A DNA stretch of 48,195 bases from Pseudomonadota bacterium (lineage in GTDB: Bacteria; Pseudomonadota; Alphaproteobacteria; Sphingomonadales; Sphingomonadaceae). The position numbers were made by a program, and so were the translations under genes. Shown here in pieces: positions 26,587-33,454 of this stretch. Within the stretch, counting starts at the first letter, position 1, and every line of letters starts with the position of its first letter. Below the pieces are notes generated by a model. The model saw nothing but the letters and a program-made list of their open reading frames with translations. It had not been told where the DNA came from and ran no database searches. The DNA lies in NCBI GenBank assembly GCA_023426225.1, contig JAFABD010000105.1:1-48195 (forward strand). Direction: 5' to 3'.

Positions 26587-27204
26587 TCAGTTGGGGGCGA
26601 CCGTGATTTCGATCACCTCTCCATATTGACCCGCAAGCAGCCCGGCCTCGCTCGTCGGCGTCGCCACCGCGAGCCGCAGCATCAGGCCGTCCATGGCGAT
26701 TCCGCCCTGGCTCGAAATCGACTGGCCGGCGGCGAGCAAGCGCCCCTCAAAGGCCCGCGACACGATCGCGGCCTGCGGCCGTCGAACCGGCAGTTCGACG
26801 TCAAGGTTGTATGCAACCGACCCGGCATAGGGGCCGACGCCCAGCGGGTGGTCCGCATTCACCAGTGCGCCGTTCTGCGCCTTGATCTTCATCGTGAAGG
26901 GGACGTTGCAGTCGAACTGGATCTTCTGTGCCGCCGCAAGCCCAGGCCGGGTCAGGTCGCCCAGATCGGTCGTGGCGATCGACCCCAGCGCACAATGCTG
27001 CTGGACACGCCCCTGCACCGCGATCTCGACCGACTTCACATTGGCGATGTCCTGCGCCGCAGCCGGCGTCGCCACGACGATCAGGCCAAACCCGGCCACC
27101 GCTGCCAGCGCAGCGCCGCGACCCAGCTTGCCGATTCGGGCCGATCCGACCCCGCGAAGCGCCGCGCTGTCGCGCTGTTCGCCCGCCCTGGCTATGGAAC
27201 GCAT
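26587..27204 (-). CDS. Secreted SCPU-like protein, probable minor pilin
   Basis: The 205-residue protein has a long N-terminus (about 30 charged residues, then GRGAALAAVAGFGLIVVATPAAAQ), so export would use a late signal peptide. The mature part has one Cys pair (QHCALGS, FDCNVPF), a Gly-Asp turn LGDLTRPG, and the ending YGEVIEITVAPN, which mirrors the C-terminal strand of SCPU pilins. It sits upstream of the main pilin on the same strand with a 225-base gap, so it may have its own promoter. ATG 27204 has GGGGGA six bases ahead; a TTG at 27210 is less likely. Related to pilins, but the role is inferred from context. Confidence 0.72.
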   Translation of the reverse strand: MRSIARAGEQRDSAALRGVGSARIGKLGRGAALAAVAGFGLIVVATPAAAQDIANVKSVEIAVQGRVQQHCALGSIATTDLGDLTRPGLAAAQKIQFDCNVPFTMKIKAQNGALVNADHPLGVGPYAGSVAYNLDVELPVRRPQAAIVSRAFEGRLLAAGQSISSQGGIAMDGLMLRLAVATPTSEAGLLAGQYGEVIEITVAPN

Positions 27205-27457
27205 CTCCAATCCCCCGCTCCGTTCCTCACTAAAGCCTTACTAATGGATTGCGGGGTTACTTGTCTAATCAATAAAAGGTTAACGTCAGAAAATTTAGCA
27301 AACCGTTGTTTTTCAGCGCATTTTGCAACGGTCGCGCTCAGGCGCAGTCACCAGAACCATCGAACAGGACTAACGTTTTAAGATAACGAACAAAGTTAAT
27401 AGATGGTTTTCTTACTAACGTTGCTTGCAACCTCTCAGCGATTCGCAAGAATAACCG

Positions 27458-27480
27458 AAGATTAACTACTCGTTAATCTT
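27458..27480. promoter_or_regulatory. CtrA-type box in the pilus intergenic region
   Basis: TTAA (27462-27465), seven bases, TTAA (27473-27476) matches the CtrA consensus TTAA-N7-TTAA exactly. It sits inside a larger inverted repeat AAGATTAAC-N5-GTTAATCTT (27458-27480). The site lies 44 bases before the ATG of the SCPU-like gene at 27524, in the 319-base AT-rich stretch between divergent genes (27205-27523), which is much richer in A and T than its surroundings. CtrA control is inference from the motif. Confidence 0.5.
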
Positions 27481-27523
27481 TTCGTTGGATGATTTTGCGG
27501 CAGTCACTTTGGGTGTTCGGACA

Positions 27524-27940
27524 ATGCTGGTACGTTCGATTTCGAGGCTTTCGGTGGCAAGCCTCCTTCTCGTGAGTAGCGCACTTGGTGCCGAGCCAGT
27601 GGCGCAGAGCACGTTTCAATTGCGTCTTAACGTGCCGCTAGTTTGCACGGTCTCGCATCAGGCGAATATCGCGCCGGCGGGAAACGGGTACCAACTTGGC
27701 GAGCTCCACGAATTCTGCAATTCCCCCAGCGGTTATCAATTGACCGTAAATTACGCGCCCGGATCGATGCGTGGCGCGACGATTTCGCTGGGTGACGAAC
27801 GGGTGATTCTCGACGGTTCGGGGCGCGCGGTGATCAGCCAGGCGCCCGGCCCCCGGATTCGCGACCGTCAGATCTATGCGGAACCCGGTCCGGACGGTTT
27901 CGATACCGATCGAATCGATTTCGCGGTCCAGACCAACTGA
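27524..27940 (+). CDS. Secreted SCPU-like protein, probable minor pilin
   Basis: The 138-residue protein has a signal peptide LVRSISRLSVASLLLVSSALG (split here for length) and a beta body with a Cys pair (PLVCTVSHQ, HEFCNSPSG). The pattern NVPLVCTV near the mature N-terminus matches the start of other SCPU proteins in this locus, and YQLTVNYAPGS resembles their core. Length is short for a pilin and no clear donor-strand tail is visible. It is divergent from the other pilin genes. ATG 27524 is preferred over TTG 27485, because only the former begins a signal peptide; a CtrA-type box lies just ahead. Function in the pilus is inferred from fold and place. Confidence 0.65.
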   Translation: MLVRSISRLSVASLLLVSSALGAEPVAQSTFQLRLNVPLVCTVSHQANIAPAGNGYQLGELHEFCNSPSGYQLTVNYAPGSMRGATISLGDERVILDGSGRAVISQAPGPRIRDRQIYAEPGPDGFDTDRIDFAVQTN

Positions 27941-28057
27941 TTCTTGCGTGGACGGCGCGCCCGATCGGCGCGCCTGTCCCGTTTTGGCGCTTTGGCCCGC
28001 GCCGCGCCGCGCTTCCCCGCTGTTGCCACGCCACGCCCTGTTTTAGAGACGGGCGCC

Positions 28058-28363
28058 ATGATGCGCGGGGGCCCTTCTGAACCATTGCCGGACGTCGTCG
28101 AGACGCTGATCGAGGGGCAGGCCATGCTCGCCTCGTCGCTCTATATCGAACTCGTCAATCTCGGCCTGATCGATAGGCGCGCCGCGGCCGATCGGTTGCG
28201 CGCGCTCGCGACGCTGGCGGCCAGCCCGCTTCAGCAGCACCCCGAAGTCGCCGCGGCGCTCGCGGCGCGAATCGATCGTTACGCTGCAGGAATCGATGCG
28301 GCGGCGGCAGCCGATGCCGATCCACGCACCCGGTTGCGGGTGATCGAGGGCGGCCGCCTCTAA
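28058..28363 (+). CDS. Hypothetical helical protein, 101 residues
   Basis: I do not recognise this protein. It begins with two Met (ATGATG at 28058) and reads as helices: PDVVETLIEGQAMLASSLYI, LVNLGLIDRRAAADRLRALA and AAALAARIDRYAAGIDAAAA, ending RLRVIEGGRL. No signal or membrane segment is present. It lies 117 bases after the secreted SCPU-like gene on the same strand and is convergent with the winged-helix regulator gene. A frame extending to 27944 gives an Arg-rich peptide that looks like untranslated DNA. Possibly a regulator or adaptor of the locus, but nothing shows this. Confidence 0.6.
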   Translation: MMRGGPSEPLPDVVETLIEGQAMLASSLYIELVNLGLIDRRAAADRLRALATLAASPLQQHPEVAAALAARIDRYAAGIDAAAAADADPRTRLRVIEGGRL

Positions 28364-28404
28364 TCCGGCGGTTGCGTCCGCCCGCTTGGGCGGCGGACCG
28401 GAAC

Positions 28405-28995
28405 TCAAGCGGTGCGCAATGCCTCGGGTTCGGCTGCGGTGCGGTTGCGGCAATACTCGGTCTTGAGCGCCCAGCCCTGGCCGCGGATCGACTGGATGAA
28501 ATCGCGTCCGCCGCTTGCGAGCTTGAGCTTCTGCCGAAGTTTCGAAACGAACACGTCGATCGCGCCGTTCGACGCGGCCGGTCCCTGCGGATACAGCACC
28601 TTCAGGATCGTCTCGCGCGAAACCGCTTCGGGCATCGCCGCCCACAGGGTGTCGAGGATCGTCCGCTCGGTCTCGGTCAGCCCCAGCTGGCGCCGGCCGA
28701 CCCGATAGGCCTTTTCATCGGGACGGTAGATCAGCGAACGCATATACTCGTCGCCGGTCTGTCGGGCGCGCGGCGCGCTCTCGAGCGCGGCGAGCACCAG
28801 GCTGACCAGTTCGTCGCGGTGCGTATGGAGCACCTCGCCCAACCGGCTTTCGGTGTCGCCCACGGGCACGTCGCGCATCGTGGCGCTCACCTGGCGGACG
28901 ACCGCCAGCGTCTCCTCGATTTCGCGCTTGGCACGCTCAAGTCGCGCCTCGCAGTCGAGCAGCAGCTGAGGGAGCGCTTCATTCTCTTTCGACAC
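28405..28995 (-). CDS. OmpR/PhoB-type winged-helix regulator without receiver domain
   Basis: The 196-residue protein has a coiled coil at residues ~1-45 (LLLDCEARLERAKREIEET), a short middle, and a C-terminal winged helix (residues ~95-185). The winged helix shows LGLTETERTILDTLW, SRETILKVLYPQGPA, IDVFVSKLRQKL and the turn SIRGQGWAL, all hallmarks of the OmpR/PhoB DNA-binding domain. No Asp-containing receiver precedes it, so it is not a phosphorylated response regulator and may sense through its coiled coil or by dimer exchange. It lies directly beside the pilus locus and may control it. Opposite strand to the hypothetical 28058 gene. Confidence 0.83.
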   Translation of the reverse strand: MSKENEALPQLLLDCEARLERAKREIEETLAVVRQVSATMRDVPVGDTESRLGEVLHTHRDELVSLVLAALESAPRARQTGDEYMRSLIYRPDEKAYRVGRRQLGLTETERTILDTLWAAMPEAVSRETILKVLYPQGPAASNGAIDVFVSKLRQKLKLASGGRDFIQSIRGQGWALKTEYCRNRTAAEPEALRTA

Positions 28996-29140
28996 GGGAC
29001 TTCCGATCAGAACGCAACTCGATCTGTCTTATTATTACGATTAGTTAACGGGAGGTAAAGACGCGGGCTTCCGGCGATGGTTCCGCGGCTCTTCCGGATT
29101 AAATATTGCGATACGCGCGCTTCCGGCTGCGAACGGCAAG

Positions 29141-29169
29141 AAGGCGCCGGCCCGTGGGGCCGACGCCTT
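29141..29169 (-). terminator. Hairpin downstream of the glycine-zipper gene
   Basis: AAGGCG (29141-29146) pairs with CGCCTT (29164-29169), and the inner CGGCCC with GGGCCG, with one mismatched base pair. It lies 36 bases past the gene stop. There is no T run, so termination is only probable. Confidence 0.4.
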
Positions 29170-29205
29170 GCCATGCAATCCGCCGCCGTGCCGGCGCAAT
29201 CCGTC

Positions 29206-29637
29206 TCAGCGGCAGCTTCCGCCGCGCTCGACCTCGCGACCGACGAGGGCACCCACGCCCGCGCCGATGATGCCGCCGGTCGTGCTCGGACCGCGCCACG
29301 AGCTGCCGCGGCCGACCTCGCGCCCCAGCAGGCCGCCGGCAATGGCGCCGACGATCGCGCCGGTGGTCCCGCTCGAGCAGCGCTGGTCGTAATAGCGGCG
29401 ATCATAATAGCGGCGGTCATAGCGATAGACCGGGCGCGGCGCCGGGCGATAATAGCCTGCATAGGGGTTGCCGCGGACGTCGCGATACTCACGATAGTCG
29501 CGATAGCCGTCGCCATAGTCACGATATTCGCGCACTTCGCGCTCGTAACGGTAATCCTGCGCCGCCGCAGGGGTCGCGGCGATCCCGCCGATCGCGACGG
29601 TTGCGGCCAGGGCGGCAGTGACCAGCGACTTCATCAT
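29206..29637 (-). CDS. Glycine-zipper 2TM (17-kDa surface antigen-like) exported protein
   Basis: The 143-residue protein has a Sec signal (to ATPAAAQ, residue ~26), then a long Tyr/Arg-rich repeat region (YERE, YRDY and YDRRYYDRRYYD, residues ~28-90), then two Gly-zipper hairpins: GAIVGAIAGGLLGREVGRG and GGIIGAGVGALVGREVERG. This order is known from Rickettsia 17-kDa antigen-like outer membrane proteins. The Tyr/Arg block is simple-sequence and may bind peptidoglycan or polyanions. ATG 29637 follows GGAGGAAG. Both Cys near the C-terminus could form a disulfide. The general envelope role is likely; the detailed function is not known. Confidence 0.8.
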   Translation of the reverse strand: MMKSLVTAALAATVAIGGIAATPAAAQDYRYEREVREYRDYGDGYRDYREYRDVRGNPYAGYYRPAPRPVYRYDRRYYDRRYYDQRCSSGTTGAIVGAIAGGLLGREVGRGSSWRGPSTTGGIIGAGVGALVGREVERGGSCR

Positions 29638-29802
29638 CGTCTTCCTCCTCGCATGGCGAAGGCTGCTTGCCTTCCCTCGATGGAGCCCTTTTCGCACAAC
29701 CAGCCTGCGCCGAGCCTGAACGCGGCGGTTAGGTTGCGTTCAGCCACGCCGGTTCGTCGCGGGGCGGCCCCGCCCCGGCGCAGCGATTTCGGCGCCCCTT
29801 GC

Positions 29803-29828
29803 GGAACAAAGCCTGATTCCGGCCCGTT
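29803..29828 (+). promoter_or_regulatory. EcfG-type general stress promoter
   Basis: GGAAC (29803-29807) and CGTT (29825-29828) are separated by 17 bases, an exact match to the alphaproteobacterial EcfG consensus. The predicted transcript start is about 20 bases before the ATG at 29855. This points to stress control of the two small genes that follow. Confidence 0.7.
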
Positions 29829-29854
29829 CGTGTCGGGCAAGTGGGAGAAGCGCG

Positions 29855-30082
29855 ATGTACGATTTCGGCCTTCGCCAGGCGCTGTCGGGGTATCGACTCG
29901 GATACAGGCTGCATCAGACCAATATTTGCCCGGGCTGCGGCCGTGCGCACTGGATGGTGGGTCGCATTACCGCCGAATGCGCCTTCTGCGCCACCGCGCT
30001 CCCGCTGGTCGGCGGCGCCGCATCGGGACCGGGCGTGATTCGCAGGCACAATGTCGCCATGGCGTCACCTTTGGCGGCTTGA
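29855..30082 (+). CDS. Small zinc-ribbon-like protein, 75 residues
   Basis: I do not recognise the family. The centre has NICPGCGRAHWMV and AECAFCATALPL, two CxxC knuckles about 15 residues apart, as in a zinc ribbon. The N-terminus DFGLRQALSGYRLGYRLH is amphipathic. There is no signal peptide. GGGAG lies seven bases before the ATG, and an EcfG-like promoter is just upstream. Another small gene follows 55 bases later on the same strand. A small metal-binding stress protein is a fair guess; nothing more can be read. Confidence 0.75.
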   Translation: MYDFGLRQALSGYRLGYRLHQTNICPGCGRAHWMVGRITAECAFCATALPLVGGAASGPGVIRRHNVAMASPLAA

Positions 30083-30137
30083 CTGGCTCCCGGCGCATCC
30101 GCGCCCGGTCAACGATAAGAAAGTCGAGGAGCCTGGA

Positions 30138-30419
30138 ATGACCAACATCTCGGTGACGTCGCCGATCGAACGCATCGCGCGGGTGATTGCGGCCGATGCG
30201 ATCAGCGCCAACGGCAAGGGCGGCGACCTCAGCGCCGGCCGCACGGTCGATGCCTGCTGGCGGTACGAGACCGATCGCGCACTCGCGGTGCTGCGCACGA
30301 TTCGCGAGCCCACGCCCGAAATGGTCGAGGCAGGCCGCGGCGCCGGCCCCGACCCTGCCGCAATCTGGAGCGCGATGATGCGCGCCGCGATCGAGCAGCA
30401 CCTCACCATGGGCTGTTGA
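30138..30419 (+). CDS. Hypothetical 93-residue protein, probable stress gene
   Basis: I do not recognise the family. The sequence contains SPIERIARVIAADAIS, ACWRYETDRALAVLRTIREP and a C-terminal helix WSAMMRAAIEQHLTMGC. It has no signal or membrane segment and only two Cys. GAGGAGCC precedes the ATG at 30138. It probably shares the EcfG-type promoter at 29803 with the zinc-ribbon gene before it, and faces the stress operon transcribed from the other strand. A repeat of the motif EPTPEM suggests a flexible linker between helices. Confidence 0.65.
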   Translation: MTNISVTSPIERIARVIAADAISANGKGGDLSAGRTVDACWRYETDRALAVLRTIREPTPEMVEAGRGAGPDPAAIWSAMMRAAIEQHLTMGC

Positions 30420-30460
30420 GCGCCGTCACGCCGGCTTGCGCCATCGGCGCGCGAGCGGGG

Positions 30461-31255
30461 TCACATCCCGCTGCGCGCCGTCTCCACATCATCCGGCTTG
30501 GCCTGCGCCGTGTGCAGCTTGGCGAGCAGCGTGTCGGGCGTCACACCGCTCAACGCGGCCTGCAGCTTGTTGACGAAGCCCGACACGACATGCGCCCGCC
30601 CCGCCTTCATCGCGGCCCAGCCGTCCGCCGCGACCTTGGCGGGATCGGCCTTTTCCGCCTCGCCCACCGGCGTGTCGAGCATCCCGGCCCGCCGGAAGAA
30701 CTCGGTCTCGGTCGGTCCCGGCATCAGCACGGTCACATTGACGCGGCTGTCCTTCAACTCCTCGCGCAACGCATAGGCGAGGCTGTCGAGATACGCCTTG
30801 CTGGCGTTATACACCGCCTGCCAAGCGCCGGGGATCAGCCCTGCAATCGACCCGGTGATCAGCACCGAACCCGCGTCGCGCGCGACCATCTGCTGCAACA
30901 CCTTCTGGAGCAGATAGGTGGTGCCGACGATGTTGGTGTCGATCAGCCGCCGCCAGTCGGCGACCGGCTGTTCCAGAAAGCCGTGGCCCAGGCCCAGCCC
31001 GGCATTGGCGACCAGAATATCGATCGGCCGGCCGCGCGCGGCGGCGATCAGCCGGTCGTTGCCCTCGATCGTGGCGAGGTCGGCCTCGATCGCCTCCACC
31101 GTTCCGCCCTGCCCCGCCAGTTCGCCGGCGGCGGCATCGATCTGCGGCTCGTCGGCAACGACGATCAGGTCATATCCCTCGCCCGCGGCGATCCGCGCCA
31201 GCTCGCGCCCGATTCCCGAAGATGCGCCGGTGATGACGGCAAGTCCCTGTGCCAT
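30461..31255 (-). CDS. Short-chain dehydrogenase/reductase (SDR)
   Basis: The 264-residue oxidoreductase has the NAD(P) motif TGASSGIGRELA at residues ~9-20, the NAG motif (VANAGLGLG) and a catalytic Ser-Tyr-Lys set (ITGSIAGL, then YNASKAY). It is the classical fold with an added 40-residue C-terminal tail of the DltE/YqjQ type. GAGGAG lies eight bases before ATG 31255; the long upstream extension overlaps the ADH gene and is not real. It is the last of four genes in a minus-strand operon with an EcfG-type promoter, so a stress role is likely. The substrate is unknown. Confidence 0.9.
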   Translation of the reverse strand: MAQGLAVITGASSGIGRELARIAAGEGYDLIVVADEPQIDAAAGELAGQGGTVEAIEADLATIEGNDRLIAAARGRPIDILVANAGLGLGHGFLEQPVADWRRLIDTNIVGTTYLLQKVLQQMVARDAGSVLITGSIAGLIPGAWQAVYNASKAYLDSLAYALREELKDSRVNVTVLMPGPTETEFFRRAGMLDTPVGEAEKADPAKVAADGWAAMKAGRAHVVSGFVNKLQAALSGVTPDTLLAKLHTAQAKPDDVETARSGM

Positions 31256-31266
31256 GGTTCCACTCC

Positions 31267-32451
31267 TCAGACGGTTTCGAGGCCGGGCTTGAGCACGACC
31301 TTGGTGCAATGGTCCTGTTCTTCCTTGAACATGCGATAGCCTTCGGGCGCCTGCTCGAGTGGCAGGCGGTGCGAAATGAGGAAGGTCGTGTCGATCTCGT
31401 CCTCGGCGATCATCTCGAGCAGTTGCGGCAGATATCGCTGGACGTGCGTCTGCCCGGTCTTGAGCGTCAGCCCCTTTTCCATCACCGCGCCCATCGGGAA
31501 CTTGTCGACAAAGCCGCCATAGACCCCCGGCACCGAAACGCGGCCGCCCTTGCGGCACGCCAGGATCGCCTGGCGCAGCGCGTGCGGCCGCTCGGTGCCG
31601 AGAAAGGTCGACGCCTTGATCTGGTCGATCACATTGTCGACGAAGAAGCCGTGGCTCTCCAGCCCGACGGCGTCGATCACCGCGTCGGGGCCGATCCCGC
31701 CGGTCATCTCCATCAGCGCCTCATAGGTGTCGGTGGTCTCGAAATTGACGGTCTCGGCCCCGAAACCGGCGGCGAGTTCCAGCCGGTGGGGGAAATGGTC
31801 GATCGCGATCACGCGATAGGCACCCATCTTGAACGCCGACTGGACCGCGAACAGTCCCACCGGTCCGCATCCCCACACCGCTACCGTGTCGCCCGGCTCG
31901 ATCATGGCGTTTTCGGCTGCCATCCATCCCGTCGGCAGGATGTCCGAAAGGAACAGCACCTTGTCGTCGTCCAGCCCGTCGGGGATCACGATCGGCCCGG
32001 CGTCCGAATAGGGGACGCGCACATATTCGGCCTGTCCGCCGGGATAGCCGCCGGTCAGGTGCGAATAGCCGAACAGCCCGGCCATCTCGTGCCCGTACAG
32101 CGTCTGGCCCAGATTCTGGTTCTCGGCCGGGTTGGAATTGGCGCACGCCGTATGTTGCTGCTTCTGGCAGAAAAAGCACTGGCCGCACGCGATGACGAAC
32201 GGCACGACCACGCGCTGCCCCTTCTTCAGCGTCGAATTCGGCCCCACCTCCTCGACGACGCCCATGAACTCGTGCCCCAGTATGTCCCCCTTCTCGAGCG
32301 TCGGGATATAGGCATCGTACAGGTGCAGGTCCGACCCGCAGATCGCCGTCGAGGTGATCCGGATGATCGCGTCGCGCGCGTTGAGGATCTGGGGATCGGG
32401 AACGGTTTCCATCCGCACATCGTGCTTGCCGTGCCAGGTGAGTGCGCGCAT
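31267..32451 (-). CDS. Zinc-dependent alcohol dehydrogenase, formaldehyde dehydrogenase-like
   Basis: The 394-residue medium-chain dehydrogenase has catalytic zinc ligands in ICGSDLHLYD and GHEFMGVV, structural zinc Cys in CGQCFFCQKQQHTAC, and the NAD motif WGCGPVGLF. The insertion around GYSHLTGGYPGGQAEYVRV marks the class related to glutathione-independent formaldehyde dehydrogenase. GGAGATACCG precedes the ATG. It is 61 bases after the SRPBCC gene and 11 before the SDR gene on the same strand. ADH plus SDR pairs behind an EcfG-like promoter are a familiar general-stress pattern in alphaproteobacteria. True substrate unknown. Confidence 0.9.
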   Translation of the reverse strand: MRALTWHGKHDVRMETVPDPQILNARDAIIRITSTAICGSDLHLYDAYIPTLEKGDILGHEFMGVVEEVGPNSTLKKGQRVVVPFVIACGQCFFCQKQQHTACANSNPAENQNLGQTLYGHEMAGLFGYSHLTGGYPGGQAEYVRVPYSDAGPIVIPDGLDDDKVLFLSDILPTGWMAAENAMIEPGDTVAVWGCGPVGLFAVQSAFKMGAYRVIAIDHFPHRLELAAGFGAETVNFETTDTYEALMEMTGGIGPDAVIDAVGLESHGFFVDNVIDQIKASTFLGTERPHALRQAILACRKGGRVSVPGVYGGFVDKFPMGAVMEKGLTLKTGQTHVQRYLPQLLEMIAEDEIDTTFLISHRLPLEQAPEGYRMFKEEQDHCTKVVLKPGLETV

Positions 32452-32512
32452 CGGTATCTCCGGGGATAGGGACTGGTCGGTTGCACGGGCGCACGGCGCG
32501 CCCGCGGGCGGG

Positions 32513-33067
32513 TCAGGAATCCGACGGCGGATTGGGGGGCGACGAGGTCGCGATCTCGCCCGTCTCCATCAGCTGCTTGAAACGCTTGAGATCACGCGTC
32601 GCGCTGATCTGCGGCTCCTTCTGCGTCAGCGCGGCGACCGCCCTGCCGATAAAGCCCATCGGCGCGTCATACGCGATCACCGCGCGCACCCAGGTGCCGC
32701 GCCCCGGCGGCGCATCGCGAAACTCGACGCGTCCGCTGTTGCGAACATCGGCATCGGGCGCCGACTCCCACGCGAACACCCGCCCCGGTTCGTCCTCGGT
32801 GACGATCGCATCCCATTCATACCTGCCGTTGGGACCGCGTACCTTCCAGCGGGACCGGCGCGCATCGAGCACCGACACCGCCTCCACATTCTCCATGAAT
32901 CGCGCCAGGTTCGCGAAGTCGCGCCAGAAGGCATAGAGTTCGTCGCGCGGGCGGTCGATCGTCAGCGTCGGGCCCCACACGGTGTTCTCCCCGCGCGGCG
33001 CGGCACCGGCCTGTGTCGCCCGGTCCTTAGCCAGATAGTCGGGGGCGTCATCGCGCACGTCGCTCAT
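32513..33067 (-). CDS. SRPBCC family protein (polyketide cyclase/dehydrase-like)
   Basis: The 184-residue protein shows the START-like pattern TIDRPRDELYAFWRDFANLARFMENVE, shortened here in two pieces, then a beta region (GRVEFRDAPPGRGTWVRAVI) and a long C-terminal helix (RDLKRFKQLMETGEIA). This is the COG5637-type SRPBCC group common in stress operons, which binds a hydrophobic ligand in a cavity. ATG 33067 overlaps the stop of the small gene before it (ATGA), so the two are translationally coupled. There is no signal peptide. The ligand is unknown. Confidence 0.85.
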   Translation of the reverse strand: MSDVRDDAPDYLAKDRATQAGAAPRGENTVWGPTLTIDRPRDELYAFWRDFANLARFMENVEAVSVLDARRSRWKVRGPNGRYEWDAIVTEDEPGRVFAWESAPDADVRNSGRVEFRDAPPGRGTWVRAVIAYDAPMGFIGRAVAALTQKEPQISATRDLKRFKQLMETGEIATSSPPNPPSDS

Positions 33068-33246
33068 GATCCGGTTACTCCTCGGGCAACCTCTGGGGCA
33101 TCGGGATAGTCCTCTGGCAACGCCTTGCCCTGGTTCTTGACGGCCTGGCGTTCGTTGCCGGTCAGCGCCGGATCGTCGTCCGGCCCTTCGATCGCAGAGC
33201 GGCGATCCTTCGCGCCGCCTTCGGAAAGGCGCTTGTCGTCAGCCAT
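33064..33246 (-). CDS. Small hypothetical protein, 60 residues
   Basis: A hydrophilic, acidic and probably disordered protein: DDKRLSEGGAKDRR, EGPDDDPALTGNERQAV and YPDAPEVARGV. No fold is recognised. GAGGAGATGCCGC lies before the ATG, and the TGA overlaps the SRPBCC start. An EcfG-like promoter sits about 110 bases upstream. Small charged proteins of this kind often head stress operons in sphingomonads, but its role is unknown. Confidence 0.75.
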   Translation of the reverse strand: MADDKRLSEGGAKDRRSAIEGPDDDPALTGNERQAVKNQGKALPEDYPDAPEVARGVTGS

Positions 33247-33356
33247 GCGGCATCTCCTCGCGCGGCGACGGTGGAGCCGTCGGCGCGGTTCGCGGGGTTG
33301 GCAATGTCGGCTCGTATGGTGCGCCCGGGAATGGTGGCCGGGCGCTCGCCAAGGAA

Positions 33357-33381
33357 AACCAATGGGTTGGTTGCCCGTTCC
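33357..33381 (-). promoter_or_regulatory. EcfG-type general stress promoter
   Basis: On the minus strand GGAAC (33381-33377) and GGTT (33360-33357) are 16 bases apart. EcfG sites have GGAAC-N16/17-CGTT, and GGTT at -10 is a one-base variant. It points toward the four-gene operon starting at 33246. Confidence 0.6.
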
Positions 33382-33454
33382 GCGCGCCCGGCGAATATGT
33401 CGCCGTCGCGGCGATCGGCGCGACGAGGCGCATGGCCCACACGACGGGCGGCGC

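Noticed and set aside
30420..30460. Terminator between the two convergent stress units
   Set aside because: Only a weak GC-rich pairing is visible in this 41-base gap and no T run.
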